A stretch of DNA of 64,000 nt from Psychrobacter jeotgali. Its GTDB lineage: Bacteria; Pseudomonadota; Gammaproteobacteria; Pseudomonadales; Moraxellaceae. Made by a program: the position numbers and the translations under genes. The stretch is from assembly GCF_904846315.1 (NCBI RefSeq), contig NZ_CAJHAF010000001.1, positions 2,356,001-2,420,000 on the forward strand. Reading direction: 5' to 3'. Shown here piece by piece: positions 8,131 through 18,400 of this stretch. Positions within the stretch are counted from its first letter, which is position 1. Each line of letters starts with the position of its first letter. The notes under the pieces were generated by a model, which saw only the letters and a program-made list of their open reading frames with translations, made no database searches and was not told the DNA's origin.

Positions 8131-8366
8131 GGCTACTCTCTATAAATATAAAGTCAATAAAAATAGGGCTAAAAGCCCAGCGTGTTTAAAGTACAACAAA
8201 GATAAAGAAATCAAATATTAACTATATCATAGCAAAGTGCAGCAATTACGGCTATGGCAGGACGGTAAAGCACGCCTATATTTGTACTATTCTGCTAAAA
8301 TAAAGGATTTAGTATTCTTAATCAACGTATTACAAGCCGCCCTTTTATAACCGTTAGGAGTTGATC

Positions 8367-8789
8367 ATGCCTTTAGAAGCCATAGCTATTAACAGCCTAG
8401 ATGCGCCCTTAATAAAAAAGCCCGCCCGTGACAATGAGTTAGCCGAGCGCTTGCAAGCTTTATATGATGCCGATGATAATCAGCCTAGTGGTACAGAGGT
8501 GTTAAATATCATTGAGCAAGGCTTTAAGCGCGGGCAATATCTCTATGTCGGCATGTTCAATGATAAGCCCATCGCCGCTGTGGGCTGCTTCGATGATGGG
8601 CAAACAGATGCCAAACGCTTGCAATATCTAACCGTACATCCACAAAATCGTGACCGCGCTATCGATGCCAAGTTTATCAAACTGGTTTATGATAAGGAGG
8701 TCAAAAAAGGCGTGCGCCAGTTTGTACCGGTTGATAGCGATATTCATCAGATTATGAGCGAATATGAGTTACTACAAGTCAAAAACTAA
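8367..8789 (+). CDS. GNAT-fold protein, probably PanZ/PanM-like acetyl-CoA sensor
   Basis: A 140-residue protein. A GNAT-like core is visible: the beta strand YLYVGMFNDKPIAAVGCFDDG, the RLQYLTVHPQNRDRAI segment where acetyl-CoA would bind (an incomplete R/Q-x-x-G/A site), and a C-terminal QFVPVDSDIHQIMSEY. The general pattern fits PanZ, which senses acetyl-CoA and drives PanD maturation in other gammaproteobacteria, but the match is not decisive. I choose ATG 8367 because TAGGAG sits six bases upstream; an in-frame TTG at 8361 directly abuts that ribosome site. The degenerate pyrophosphate loop suggests sensing rather than catalysis. Confidence 0.6.
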   Translation: MPLEAIAINSLDAPLIKKPARDNELAERLQALYDADDNQPSGTEVLNIIEQGFKRGQYLYVGMFNDKPIAAVGCFDDGQTDAKRLQYLTVHPQNRDRAIDAKFIKLVYDKEVKKGVRQFVPVDSDIHQIMSEYELLQVKN

Positions 8790-8883
8790 CATATAGTTGA
8801 TGCCAAATTAAATAAATACACTAAACTATAGCGCTAAAATAAAAGTAAATTTGCGCTTTTACGATAAATAAAGCAGAAATAAC

Positions 8884-8912
8884 TTGACAGCATGGCTTAT
8901 ATTTAGTTTAAT
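8884..8912 (+). promoter_or_regulatory. tRNA-Phe promoter
   Basis: TTGACA (8884-8889), a 17-base spacer, then TTTAAT (8907-8912), ending 18 bases before the tRNA. This is close to the sigma-70 consensus. Confidence 0.8.
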
Positions 8913-8930
8913 AGCGTCCTCAACGAAGAC

Positions 8931-9006
8931 GGCTCGATAGCTCAGTAGGTAGAGCAACGGATTGAAAATCCGTGTGTCGGCAGTTCGATCCTGCCTCGAG
9001 CCACCA
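8931..9006 (+). tRNA. tRNA-Phe (GAA), CCA encoded
   Basis: A 76-base cloverleaf. The acceptor stem GGCTCGA pairs with TCGAGCC. The D-arm contains AGCTCAGTAGGTAGAGC, the anticodon loop ATTGAAAAT gives GAA, and the T-arm contains GTTCGATCC. The 3' ACCA is encoded. It has its own promoter and terminator. Confidence 0.97.
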
Positions 9007-9036
9007 TTTCGTTACCCAATTTCAGTATAAATAAAG

Positions 9037-9067
9037 AGCCCTAAACAGCGATGTTTGGGGCTTTTTT
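9037..9067 (+). terminator. Terminator after tRNA-Phe
   Basis: AGCCCTAAACA and TGTTTGGGGCT pair around a 4-base loop, followed by a run of T. Confidence 0.88.
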
Positions 9068-9182
9068 ATGGGCTATCATAATTACCTTAGTTCTCTGTAC
9101 TCACTGACTCATAACACTTTTACGCTATTTTATCCTTGCGCGCTCAGTATACTTAATAAAACAATTATAAAAAGTGGGTGCT

Positions 9183-9683
9183 ATGAGAGAATTTGATTAT
9201 GATTTAGACTATAAAAGTTTAGATTTGCGTAAGCATCCTGAGCTCTACCGAATTGGTCGTGGTGAGCAAGGCGTATTATTGGTTGAGCCTTATAAATCAG
9301 AGATTCTGCCGCATTGGCGCTTTGCTACCCCTGATATCGCTCTTGAAAGTAGCGAAACTATTTATCAAATGTTTTTAGATTATCTAGCAAATGATGATTT
9401 TGTTGGTGCCGATATGGCACGCAAATTTATCCAAATGGGCTATACTCGTGCAAGGCGCTACGCCAATCATAAAGGCGGCAAAAAATACAAAGGCCCCGTC
9501 CCTGACGATAAAAAAGGTCAAAGCGGCGCTCATGGGCGCGAAGAATTGCCTCGTCAAGTTGAAGACCCTATCAAAGCTGAATCGGCGCGTATTTTTAAAC
9601 AAAAATGGGATCTATGTCGTAACAATGAAGACTACCTAAAAATGAAAGCCGAGCATCGCGCACGTTATAAAGACGTAGAATAA
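9183..9683 (+). CDS. DUF4385 family protein
   Basis: A 166-residue soluble protein whose sequence matches my memory of DUF4385: an N-terminal FDYDLDYKSLDLRKHPELY, then RIGRGEQGVLLVEPYKSEILPHWRF, then FVGADMARKFIQMGYTRARRYANHKGGKKY. The C-terminal half is strongly basic and polar, which could indicate nucleic-acid contact, but no function is known to me. I prefer ATG 9183 over the in-frame GTG at 9174 because the conserved sequence begins at MREFDYD. gph follows 34 bases downstream on the same strand, so the two may be co-transcribed. Confidence 0.8.
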   Translation: MREFDYDLDYKSLDLRKHPELYRIGRGEQGVLLVEPYKSEILPHWRFATPDIALESSETIYQMFLDYLANDDFVGADMARKFIQMGYTRARRYANHKGGKKYKGPVPDDKKGQSGAHGREELPRQVEDPIKAESARIFKQKWDLCRNNEDYLKMKAEHRARYKDVE

Positions 9684-9717
9684 TAGCCATATCATTTATT
9701 AAATAATAGGTAAAATA

Positions 9718-10392
9718 ATGCAAAAACAACTTTTGATTTTTGATTTTGATGGTACTTTAATCGATAGCGTACCCGATTTGGCTACCGCTACTAATACTAT
9801 GCTAAAACAGCTTGGGAAGCCGACTTACTCCCTAGATACTATAAAAGGCTGGGTCGGTAATGGCTCACGGCTACTGGTAGAGCGCGCTTTGGTAGGGAAG
9901 ACAGAAGTGCCAACAGAGGCGTTAACTAAAACAGAAGCTGATTACGCTGAGCAGCTATTTCTTGAAGCTTATAACAATATTAAAGATAGCAAAACGGTAG
10001 CCTATCCAGATGTCGATAATGGACTGAAAAAGCTATACGACGCTGGCTTTACCTTAGCGTTAGTGACCAATAAACCTATTCGTTTTGTGCCCAAAATCCT
10101 GCAATCATTTGGCTGGCAAGATTTATTTGCAGAAGTGCTAGGCGGTGATAGCTTACCTACCAAAAAACCTGATCCGGCGCCGCTACTCCATGTTTGTGAC
10201 GTGCTAGGCGTCATGCAAGATAAAGCAGTGATGATCGGCGACTCCAAAAATGATATCTTAGCGGGTCAAAATGCCAAGATGGACACTATCGGACTGTCTT
10301 ACGGCTATAACTATGGACAAGATATTCGCGACTTTCAGCCAACCAAAGCCTTCGATAGCTTCGCTGAACTAGTCGATTATCTTTTAACCTGA
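9718..10392 (+). CDS. gph: Phosphoglycolate phosphatase (HAD superfamily)
   Basis: A 224-residue HAD hydrolase that removes phosphate from 2-phosphoglycolate, a product of oxidative DNA damage repair. HAD motif [11 protein letters not shown] carries the nucleophile D9 and D11. Motif II is VTNKP, a lysine lies in LPTKKPDP, and motif IV is [13 protein letters not shown]. The helical cap lies between motifs I and II, as in PGP/Gph proteins. It is plausibly co-transcribed with the DUF4385 gene. Close HAD relatives have overlapping substrates, so the substrate is assigned by family resemblance only. Confidence 0.88.
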   Translation: MQKQLLIFDFDGTLIDSVPDLATATNTMLKQLGKPTYSLDTIKGWVGNGSRLLVERALVGKTEVPTEALTKTEADYAEQLFLEAYNNIKDSKTVAYPDVDNGLKKLYDAGFTLALVTNKPIRFVPKILQSFGWQDLFAEVLGGDSLPTKKPDPAPLLHVCDVLGVMQDKAVMIGDSKNDILAGQNAKMDTIGLSYGYNYGQDIRDFQPTKAFDSFAELVDYLLT

Positions 10393-10459
10393 TGACGCTC
10401 TTATCAATCGATCTATAAAGCCTTCTTTAAAAACTGTAGCCACCAACGGAACTTGTGAC

Positions 10460-12169
10460 ATGACCGTCCCTAGCGATATTACTATTGCCCAAAATACTAT
10501 TTTACAGCCTATCAACACTATTGCCCAACAGCTGGGTTTGTCGATAAATCATATAGAACCGTATGGACACTACAAAGCTAAAATAGATCCGAATGCGGTG
10601 TTTGCAGCACCTGCCAAAACCAAAAATAGTAAATTAATATTGGTCACCGCTATCAATCCTACTCCTGCTGGAGAAGGTAAAACCACAGTCACTATCGGCT
10701 TAGCTGATGCTTTAAACCGAATTCATAAGCAGCAGAATAATGGTAAAAAGACCACCGTTGCCATACGTGAGCCTTCCTTAGGTCCGGTATTTGGCATGAA
10801 AGGCGGCGCAGCCGGTGGCGGTTATGCGCAAGTGCTGCCAATGGAAGATATTAATCTACATTTTACTGGGGATCTGCATGCCATTAGCGCGGCTAACAAC
10901 CTACTGGCAGCTCTGCTAGATAATCATATTTATCAAGGTAATGCGCTGGATATCGACCCCAAGCAGGTGTTTTGGCGGCGGGCAATGGATATGAATGATC
11001 GCCAACTGCGTAATATCATCGGCGGCTTAGGGAGTAGGACTGATGGGGTCGCTCGTGAAGATGGCTTTGATATCACCGTGGCTTCAGAGGTCATGGCGAT
11101 CTTCTGTTTGGCGACCGATTTAGCTGATTTAAAACAGCGTTTGGGCAATATTTTGGTGGCGCTTAATAGAGATAAACAACCGGTTTATGCGCGTGAGCTT
11201 AATGCCCACGGCGCTATGGCTGCGCTGTTAAAAGAAGCTATTAAACCTAATTTGGTACAGACTATTGAGGGTACGCCCGCTATCGTACATGGCGGCCCGT
11301 TTGCCAATATCGCTCATGGCTGTAACTCGGTGATTGCTACCCGTGTGGCTATGCACTTGTCCGATTATACTTTGACCGAAGCGGGGTTTGGTGCCGATTT
11401 AGGGGCACAGAAGTTTTGTGATATTAAATGCCGATTATCAGGGTTAACCCCAGATGCTGCGGTTATCGTAGCGACTATTCGTGCGCTGAAATATAATGGC
11501 GGCGTTCCGAAAGAGGAGCTGACGCAAGAGAATTTATCAGCGCTGGAGCAAGGTTTGCCTAACCTGATGAAACATATTGAAAACATGGAGGACGTTTATG
11601 GTTTGCCAGTGGTCGTCGCTATCAATCAGTTTATTAGCGACAGCGACGCCGAGATTGAGCTGGTGCGTCAGGCCTGCGCTGATAAAGGGGTCAAGGTTGC
11701 GCTAACTCAAGTATGGGAAAAAGGCGGCGCTGGCGGTGAAGCATTGGCGCATACTTTGCTTGAATTACTCGATAGCCCAGAAAACCAGTCCAGCCCATTC
11801 CGCCTAGCTTACGCTAGTGATAATAGCATTGCTGACAAAATCTGCACGATAGCACAGCGTATTTATGGGGCTGGCGATATTGATATAAGTAGCCTTGCCC
11901 AATCTAAGATACGCCAGTTAGAAGCATTGGGTTTAGATAGAATACCCATTTGTATCGCCAAAACTCAGTATTCGCTCAGTGATGATGCCAAGCTACTGGG
12001 AAGACCTACTGGCTTTACCATTCATGTGCGCGATATCAGTATCTCGTCGGGTGCAGGGTTTATCGTGGTGATCTGCGGCCCTATTATGAAAATGCCGGGG
12101 TTGCCCAAGATGCCTTCAGCCGAGCGCATCGACGTGGATGCAGCGGGTAATATTACTGGGCTATTCTAG
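10460..12169 (+). CDS. fhs: Formate--tetrahydrofolate ligase
   Basis: A 569-residue cytoplasmic enzyme that makes 10-formyl-THF from formate, ATP and THF, feeding purine synthesis and fMet-tRNA. It shows the N-terminal [16 protein letters not shown] with the P-loop-like TPAGEGKTT at 68-76, then [22 protein letters not shown], then [13 protein letters not shown]. The C-terminal [20 protein letters not shown] is also characteristic. The length is normal for the family. It runs convergently into the comM-like gene with only 7 bases between the stops and no visible terminator in that gap. Confidence 0.96.
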   Translation: MTVPSDITIAQNTILQPINTIAQQLGLSINHIEPYGHYKAKIDPNAVFAAPAKTKNSKLILVTAINPTPAGEGKTTVTIGLADALNRIHKQQNNGKKTTVAIREPSLGPVFGMKGGAAGGGYAQVLPMEDINLHFTGDLHAISAANNLLAALLDNHIYQGNALDIDPKQVFWRRAMDMNDRQLRNIIGGLGSRTDGVAREDGFDITVASEVMAIFCLATDLADLKQRLGNILVALNRDKQPVYARELNAHGAMAALLKEAIKPNLVQTIEGTPAIVHGGPFANIAHGCNSVIATRVAMHLSDYTLTEAGFGADLGAQKFCDIKCRLSGLTPDAAVIVATIRALKYNGGVPKEELTQENLSALEQGLPNLMKHIENMEDVYGLPVVVAINQFISDSDAEIELVRQACADKGVKVALTQVWEKGGAGGEALAHTLLELLDSPENQSSPFRLAYASDNSIADKICTIAQRIYGAGDIDISSLAQSKIRQLEALGLDRIPICIAKTQYSLSDDAKLLGRPTGFTIHVRDISISSGAGFIVVICGPIMKMPGLPKMPSAERIDVDAAGNITGLF

Positions 12170-12176
12170 TTACAAA

Positions 12177-13766
12177 CTACTTACTTCTATAGCTTAGCGC
12201 CTCAGAGACATGGGCGCTAGTAATATCGATACTATCGGCAAGATCAGCAATGGTGCGCGCCACCCTTAATACCCTATGATAACCACGCGCCGATAGATTA
12301 AGACGCTGCTGAGCCAGCTGTAATAGTTGCTGCTCGCCCTCGCCTAGCTGAATATATTTATCAATTTCGCTAGGACTCAGCTCATTATTTACTTTTTGTT
12401 GGCGCTTTAACTGGTGTTTATGCGCAACAGCTACTCTAGCCCGGACTTGTTCAGAGGTTTCTCCTGCCTGCGCATTTTGCAAATCAGCGATAGGTAGCGC
12501 TGGCACAGTAATATGCAAATCAATACGATCAAGTAGTGGCCCCGATAGTTTATCCTGATAGCGTTTAATCTGCTCAGGACGACAGCGGCAACGCCCTGAA
12601 GCATCGCCATCATAACCACAAGGACACGGATTCATCGCGGCTACTAATTGAAAGTTAGCGGGGAATGTCATTTGTGAATTGGCCCGGCTGATGGTAATTT
12701 GCTTAGCCTCCAATGGCTGACGTAATACCTCCAAAACACTACGCTCAAACTCAGGTAGCTCATCGAGGAATAAAACGCCTTTATTGGCAAGCGTAATCTC
12801 GCCAGGTTTGGGACGTGAACCCCCACCCACCAAAGCCACAGCGGATATAGTGTGATGAACCTGGCGAAAGGGTCTAGTACCGTAATCGTAGTCGCTGTCA
12901 GCCACCGAATAAGTGCTGGCGACCTCAAGCGCATCTTCAGCACTCAGATCTGGCAAAATAGTAGGCAGACGCGAGGCCATCAAGGTCTTGCCAGAACCGG
13001 GCGGCCCTGTAAATAATAGCGAATGTCCCCCTGCCGCTGCAATCTCAAGGGCACGCCTAGCATGATGCTGACCTTTGACATCGGACAGATCCACTTTATA
13101 AGCCACCTGTTTTTGGGCAGTCGTAGGAATAACCACTGTTAAGCTATTATCGTTTGCGCTTGGATCAGCTAACGATTGTAAATGGTCACAAACGGCTTTT
13201 AGGCTCTCAGCGCCTAGTACCTCTACCCCTTCAACTCGGCTAGCCTCAGCACCATTATCGAGAGGGACTATTAACTGCAGGGGTTGCTGAAGAATTTGCT
13301 GCATTAATGCCAATTCTAGATTATCAGCCGTTAACACTTTTGCAGCTTTTGATTTTTTGGCCGCTATTCCCTCAGCTTTTATCGCCCGTGCTACAGCCAA
13401 GCTACCAGTCACTTGACGTAGATTACCGTTTAGTGCCAACTCACCGATAAACTCAAACCCTGCTAGCACTTCTGGATCAAGCTGATCACTAGCGGCTAGG
13501 ATACCGATGGCGATAGGTAAATCAAGACGAGCACCGTCTTTTGGCAGATCAGCGGGCGCTAGATTAATAGTTAAACGCCGATTAGGGAACTGAAAACCGG
13601 AATTGAGAATGGCGGAGCGTACTCGATCTTTACTCTCACGAACCGCCGCTTCTGGCAACCCTACAATAGTCAGAGCGGGCAAGCCCTGCGATAGATGTAC
13701 CTCAATGATGACCTTGGGTGCGTGCAGACCGACGACCGAACGGGTATAGACTTGGGCAAACGACAT
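12177..13766 (-). CDS. comM: YifB/ComM-type Mg-chelatase-like AAA+ ATPase
   Basis: A 529-residue protein. The N-terminal ChlI-like domain (about 1-200) carries GLPEAAVRESKDRVRSA and INLAPADLPKDGARLDL. The AAA+ module starts at KGQHHARRALEIAAAGGH, with Walker A GPPGSGKT at 254-261 and Walker B-like GVLFLDELPEF. A cysteine cluster (NPCPCG...CRC) follows, and the C-terminus is helical. ComM is a hexameric helicase that extends branch migration during natural transformation. dprA, also needed for transformation, is present at 30.2-31.5 kb. The family call is firm; the competence role is transferred from orthologues. Confidence 0.9.
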   Translation of the reverse strand: MSFAQVYTRSVVGLHAPKVIIEVHLSQGLPALTIVGLPEAAVRESKDRVRSAILNSGFQFPNRRLTINLAPADLPKDGARLDLPIAIGILAASDQLDPEVLAGFEFIGELALNGNLRQVTGSLAVARAIKAEGIAAKKSKAAKVLTADNLELALMQQILQQPLQLIVPLDNGAEASRVEGVEVLGAESLKAVCDHLQSLADPSANDNSLTVVIPTTAQKQVAYKVDLSDVKGQHHARRALEIAAAGGHSLLFTGPPGSGKTLMASRLPTILPDLSAEDALEVASTYSVADSDYDYGTRPFRQVHHTISAVALVGGGSRPKPGEITLANKGVLFLDELPEFERSVLEVLRQPLEAKQITISRANSQMTFPANFQLVAAMNPCPCGYDGDASGRCRCRPEQIKRYQDKLSGPLLDRIDLHITVPALPIADLQNAQAGETSEQVRARVAVAHKHQLKRQQKVNNELSPSEIDKYIQLGEGEQQLLQLAQQRLNLSARGYHRVLRVARTIADLADSIDITSAHVSEALSYRSK

Positions 13767-14025
13767 GAGCGTTTCCTAGTGAGAGGTCTTTTGATAATAA
13801 AGCATCATCTGTCAGTACGCAAATGTTGTCTTCTATTATTTAAAATTGTGATAAATTTCTAAAGTAAATACCTAATATATTCACTTAAAATGGACAATCG
13901 GTTTAAAAAAACCCACTAAGCATTAGATATTAAGGTAAGCATAAACTGACTAAACCCTAATCAAAAACACTTTAATTAAATAGTATGAAACATAATATGA
14001 AAAATAGCATGAAACTAGGATTTTT

Positions 14026-14988
14026 ATGACTAACTTCGATTATACCCATTACCTCAAACAGCTTGGGTTTACCCAGTCCGAGATTGATAAGCCCATTACA
14101 CCGGATTTAGAGACTCTAAAGCGCTTACAATTGGCGCATTTAACCCAATTTCCTTTTCAGAGTGTAACTACCGTCTTAGATCGGGCTGTGGATTTAGAAC
14201 AAGCTAGCGTCTATAACAAGCTGATTGAGCGCCGCTTAGGAGGCTACTGTTATGAGCTCAATGGTTTGTTTTTAGCCTTGCTACGCCATTTGGGCTATGA
14301 AGCAAGAATTATTACTGGCACTGTCATTATTGATAATCAGCTAGAGCCTCGTAATGCTCGTACGCATATGGCTATCATAGTGACTATTGAGGCTCAAAAT
14401 TATTTAGTTGATGTCGGTTTCGGGGGTTTAGCCCCCAGCGCACCTCTATTATTTACTTACAATCAATCGGGTGAAAAACCTAAAGGTCAAAGTACTAACC
14501 AGCAACAACAGCCGCAAATACAAACCACCCCGCATGGGCGCTATAAAATAGTTAAAGATGAGCGTTTTAATAATCAATCCACCCGCCCCATCCTTCCAAA
14601 CACTACCGTAAACTATGAGCGCTATATTCTATGCTGCGAGGTCAAATCAGAATGGCAAATGCTCTATCTCTTCGACTTATTGCCCCAAACCAAAATGGAT
14701 ATGATCGTCGGTAACTGGTATATCTCCACTTATCCCAAATCCCCTTTTAAAAGTAGGATTATGGCCTCAAGAATGGAAAATAACGGCATCAGACACACCT
14801 TACTAAACCAGACATATCGCAGGCATCAGGTGGGCAAGCCCAGCCAAACTAAAGTATTGGCTAGCGTTGATGAGCTTTTATCTCAGCTCCAAGAAAAGTT
14901 CTTTATGAATTTAAAAGATGAGTTGACAACTGAGGAGCATCAATGCTTACAAAGCTTTTTGGATAGTCATGCAAAAGATAAATCTTAG
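14026..14988 (+). CDS. Arylamine N-acetyltransferase
   Basis: A 320-residue NAT enzyme that uses acetyl-CoA to N-acetylate arylamines and hydrazines. The Cys-His-Asp triad is visible: C75 in RLGGYCYELNG, H114 in ARTHMA and D129 in LVDVGFGG. The protein is somewhat longer than typical bacterial NATs (around 280). The extra length is a Gln/Asn-rich stretch (KGQSTNQQQQPQIQTT) after the third motif and a longer C-terminal tail. It is a single gene with A+T-rich flanks of about 260 bases each side and no clear terminator. Its natural substrate cannot be told from sequence. Confidence 0.92.
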   Translation: MTNFDYTHYLKQLGFTQSEIDKPITPDLETLKRLQLAHLTQFPFQSVTTVLDRAVDLEQASVYNKLIERRLGGYCYELNGLFLALLRHLGYEARIITGTVIIDNQLEPRNARTHMAIIVTIEAQNYLVDVGFGGLAPSAPLLFTYNQSGEKPKGQSTNQQQQPQIQTTPHGRYKIVKDERFNNQSTRPILPNTTVNYERYILCCEVKSEWQMLYLFDLLPQTKMDMIVGNWYISTYPKSPFKSRIMASRMENNGIRHTLLNQTYRRHQVGKPSQTKVLASVDELLSQLQEKFFMNLKDELTTEEHQCLQSFLDSHAKDKS

Positions 14989-15256
14989 GTCACCTATGAA
15001 TGTAAAAGTGTCAGAAGCCTAAAGGGCATCTCACCAATATTGAGAATGAAGTAGGCAAAATATCCTTATTATAGAACTCACTAGACTGCGCACTACAGCC
15101 CATTAAAGTTAGGGATTTGTTATAATGTGATTATTTTCAAGCTATAAATATTGCTGTAGAAAAGCTAAATAAAGAGTGCTGACAGATCAGTCTACAGTCA
15201 ATATCAAATAGCTATTTATTCATCTTGAATAGATAGCATAAAACGAGGAATGTCGT

Positions 15257-16780
15257 ATGACAGATTCTAATAATCAGCAAATACCAAGTGAACAACCGAC
15301 TACTGTCCGCCCCGTTGCCCAAGCAACCAATCCATACGCCAGCACGCGTGGTAGTATAACCAGTAAGCAGCTGCCAACCTTTGATGAAGCTATTATTAAT
15401 AAATATAATCGCTCCGGGCCGCGCTATACCTCCTACCCAACCGCTTTAGAATTCTCAGAGATTCCTGATGGTTTAGAAACTCAGATACTGCAGAATCGTG
15501 AAGTTAATGCGCCAATATCGTTATATTTCCATATTCCGTTTTGTCGCCATCTTTGCTACTACTGTGCTTGTAATAAAATTATCACTAAAAAGAATAGCGA
15601 CTCTGGCGACTATTTAGAGTATTTATTTAGTGAGATTAAACACAAACGTAGCCTATTATCTACGCCAGAAGGTAGAAAAAACCCACTGGTTAAGCAGCTA
15701 CATTTAGGCGGCGGTACACCCACCTTCCTAAGTGATGAAGAAATGGTTCAACTGTGGGAATTTTTGGGTACACAGTTTGATTTTTTACCTGAAAATGAAG
15801 GCGATTATTCTATTGAAATTGACCCACGTGAGTTGGGTGATAATACTCTGAAAACTTTGCGAGGTCTTGGTTTTAACCGAGTCAGCCTCGGCGTCCAGGA
15901 TTTAGATGAAACCGTACAAATCGCCGTTAACCGAGTACATTCGGCTGAGCTGATTGAAAATGTATTAAATGAAGCACGGGGATTAGGCTTTCACTCAATC
16001 AACCTTGATTTGATTTATGGGCTGCCACACCAAACATTAGCTACTTTTGAGAAAACCGTAGCGCGTATTATTGAGATGTCACCAGATCGCTTATCAGTAT
16101 TTAACTATGCCCATCTGCCGGAGCGTTTTAAGGCCCAGCGCCAGATTAAAGAAAAGGATCTGCCAAGTCCTAGTGAAAAACTTAAGATGCTGGGCAATAC
16201 CATCGATACCTTAACCCAAGCGGGCTATCAGTATATCGGTATCGATCACTTTGCCAAGCCCGATGATGAGCTGGCAATAGCCCAGCGCGAAGGTCATCTA
16301 CATCGTAACTTTCAGGGCTATACCATCATGGGCGACTGTGATTTATTGGCATTTGGGGTTTCGGCTATCAGTCAGATTGCTAACAGCAACACGCGCTATA
16401 TCCTACAAAACCATACCGATTTACAAGTCTATCAAGACCGTATTAATGCGGCGCGTAGCAATCCTAGCGTTATGCCTGCGGTCAAATATATTAAGACCTC
16501 TATTAAAGATCGCTTGCGTGAATATGTGATCATGAACTTACTCTGTCATGACTATATCGACTTTAAAGACGTCAATCAGAAGTTTGGCATCGATGCGATT
16601 ACCTACTTTATTGAAGAGATTGAACAGCTGGGCGAAATGCAAAAAGACAAGCTCATTGATATGGATGCGGCGGGTATTCGAGTATTACCCAAAGGTCGAT
16701 TGCTGGGTCGTAACGTCGCCATGGTATTCGATGAATATCTGGATAAAAAGCATAAAAATCGCTTCTCTAAAGTGATCTAG
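15257..16780 (+). CDS. hemN: Oxygen-independent coproporphyrinogen III oxidase HemN
   Basis: A 507-residue radical-SAM enzyme that decarboxylates coproporphyrinogen III to protoporphyrinogen IX without oxygen, in haem synthesis. The 4Fe-4S cluster motif CRHLCYYC supplies C96, C100 and C103. LGGGTPTFL, the SIEIDPRE strand and SLGVQDLD follow, as in true HemN rather than HemW. An N-terminal polar extension of about 50 residues is longer than in E. coli HemN. I looked for an FNR/Anr box (TTGAT-N4-ATCAA) in the upstream 268 bases and found none that convinced me. A strong bidirectional terminator follows. Confidence 0.93.
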   Translation: MTDSNNQQIPSEQPTTVRPVAQATNPYASTRGSITSKQLPTFDEAIINKYNRSGPRYTSYPTALEFSEIPDGLETQILQNREVNAPISLYFHIPFCRHLCYYCACNKIITKKNSDSGDYLEYLFSEIKHKRSLLSTPEGRKNPLVKQLHLGGGTPTFLSDEEMVQLWEFLGTQFDFLPENEGDYSIEIDPRELGDNTLKTLRGLGFNRVSLGVQDLDETVQIAVNRVHSAELIENVLNEARGLGFHSINLDLIYGLPHQTLATFEKTVARIIEMSPDRLSVFNYAHLPERFKAQRQIKEKDLPSPSEKLKMLGNTIDTLTQAGYQYIGIDHFAKPDDELAIAQREGHLHRNFQGYTIMGDCDLLAFGVSAISQIANSNTRYILQNHTDLQVYQDRINAARSNPSVMPAVKYIKTSIKDRLREYVIMNLLCHDYIDFKDVNQKFGIDAITYFIEEIEQLGEMQKDKLIDMDAAGIRVLPKGRLLGRNVAMVFDEYLDKKHKNRFSKVI

Positions 16781-16796
16781 AATAGCCTAGAACTCG

Positions 16797-16826
16797 AAAA
16801 AAAAGACCTCACGTGAGGTCTTTTTT
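16797..16826. terminator. Bidirectional terminator between hemN and the phytase-like gene
   Basis: AAAAGACCTCACGTGAGGTC and the following T-run form a perfect 12-bp palindromic stem with A and T tails, serving both convergent genes. Confidence 0.9.
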
Positions 16827-16847
16827 AGGTTCAAAATAAAAACAGCA

Positions 16848-18254
16848 CTATTCAGAAGGTATGACGATATACAGCCTAGTAGCATCCTCGATCGTTTTTT
16901 CTCTATCCAAGTATTTTTGTTCAACGCTGCTTTTGCTATGATCTGTAGTCAAATCCTGAGTGTCCGAATCTGTCATAGCAAAATCATCATCATTTAATAA
17001 TCCAAGCGAACCATCTTGACGCAGCCACAGACCTTCAAGCTTGTCGTGTGGATAGTCCAGCGCCCCAATCACATCAACTACCAGCGTCTTGTTAACTGAT
17101 TTAATACCCCTCTCATCTAAAGTTAACCAATTACTCTCATCTGCTGCAATAAACTGCTCTAGCGTTTGATTATTGATAATTAGACCTAAAGCTTTATCTT
17201 GCCTGACTACATCTTGTTTAGCATCGCTCTTAGCAGTGATAGTAGTAATATCAGTAGCCTCTGTAAAGTCAATTTTATAAATATGCTTTTGTGCAAACTT
17301 GTCTTGTAGGGGAAACTTACGATCATGCTCAATAATATAGAACTCATAGCTGTTTAATGCGGCAATGCCCGACGTCACATGCTGTGGATCATTTAACCGA
17401 TAGAGATACTGCGCCACTTGTCCACTAACTAGATTAATCGTTATTAGGCGCACCAAGCTTGAGCGCCGAACTGAGTTATTAGGATTATCCAAAGACGACT
17501 CCATAACCCCAACTAGGGTGGTTTGATCTGGCGTAATCGTCAGGCTCTCCATGCCTTTATTAGGGTGGCGCTTAGCAAAATCAGGTGGTAACAATACGGT
17601 CTGGTTATCAACAACTATATTATTGCGCTCATCATTAGCGAACGGATTGATACGCTCAATCTCCACCCCATCAGCATTATAGTGTACCAGATGTGGGCCG
17701 TATTCATCGCTGATCCAAAAGCTACCATCGTCTAAAGCCGCCAGCCCTTCGGGATCTAAACCATTAATATCAGTCTTAATGGGATTAATTATCTCATCAA
17801 AAGGTAGCTCAGGATTGACAGTCATCGGCTGTCCATCAAGATCATAAGGTATCTCGTCAGTACCCCCAAACGCCTTTGGATTGGGTAAACCGCTAATAGG
17901 ATTACCTTGAGAGTCTTTAAGTAAAATCTCTTTAATTTTGACGATTTTACTATCCGCTTGGAGCTCAAATAACCCTATACACGGCGTATAATCGGGGATT
18001 AAGAACTGCTTACCACTGCCGGCACTACCTTCATAATCAGCATTGGGCCCACGATCAGTTAACGCATAAAATCGACTGGGATGAGTAGGATGAGCGGCGG
18101 CATCGGAACCGAAACCACCTTTACGAATTTCCAAATTTTCGTTAGGGTAAGCTGCATTGATAAATTGATTATTTAATATCTCATAAGGTAATGGGCTGCC
18201 TTGTCGAAAGCCGCTTATAGGGATTATTTTTGTAAAGCTATCTTGTTTAGCCAT
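16848..18254 (-). CDS. Phytase-like esterase-domain protein (beta-propeller, PF13449 type)
   Basis: A 468-residue protein resembling the family annotated as esterase-like activity of phytase. Landmarks are FYALTDRGPNADYEG near residue 63, GLDPEGLAALDDGSFWISDEYGPHLVHYN, NKGMESLTITPD, and the C-terminal DKLEGLWLRQDGSLGLLNDDDF. Many acidic residues suggest Ca2+ binding in a propeller. Family members are usually exported, but this sequence begins MAKQDSFTKIIPISGF with no visible signal peptide, so it is either cytoplasmic or exported by a non-classical route. It is monocistronic. The true substrate is unknown. Confidence 0.8.
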   Translation of the reverse strand: MAKQDSFTKIIPISGFRQGSPLPYEILNNQFINAAYPNENLEIRKGGFGSDAAAHPTHPSRFYALTDRGPNADYEGSAGSGKQFLIPDYTPCIGLFELQADSKIVKIKEILLKDSQGNPISGLPNPKAFGGTDEIPYDLDGQPMTVNPELPFDEIINPIKTDINGLDPEGLAALDDGSFWISDEYGPHLVHYNADGVEIERINPFANDERNNIVVDNQTVLLPPDFAKRHPNKGMESLTITPDQTTLVGVMESSLDNPNNSVRRSSLVRLITINLVSGQVAQYLYRLNDPQHVTSGIAALNSYEFYIIEHDRKFPLQDKFAQKHIYKIDFTEATDITTITAKSDAKQDVVRQDKALGLIINNQTLEQFIAADESNWLTLDERGIKSVNKTLVVDVIGALDYPHDKLEGLWLRQDGSLGLLNDDDFAMTDSDTQDLTTDHSKSSVEQKYLDREKTIEDATRLYIVIPSE

Positions 18255-18323
18255 TTTTTATTCCTTCGTTTTAAATTTTTTGTAGAAGAATATTTTTATT
18301 TTTGATAAAGCTCTGTTGCACAA

Positions 18324-18363
18324 TAAAAAACAGCCAGTAGCAAAATACTAGCTGGCTATTTTT
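18324..18363 (-). terminator. Terminator after the SPFH gene
   Basis: On the minus strand the stem ATAGCCAGCTAGTA/TACTGGCTGTTTT, with imperfect middle pairs, ends in a T-run about 40 bases past the SPFH stop. Confidence 0.8.
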
Positions 18364-18400
18364 GTGCTTTGACATAGAAACACTAATAAAAAACAAGCTA

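Noticed and set aside
15060..15256. FNR/Anr box before hemN
   Set aside because: Only partial TCAA-type half sites were found; no TTGAT-N4-ATCAA dyad.
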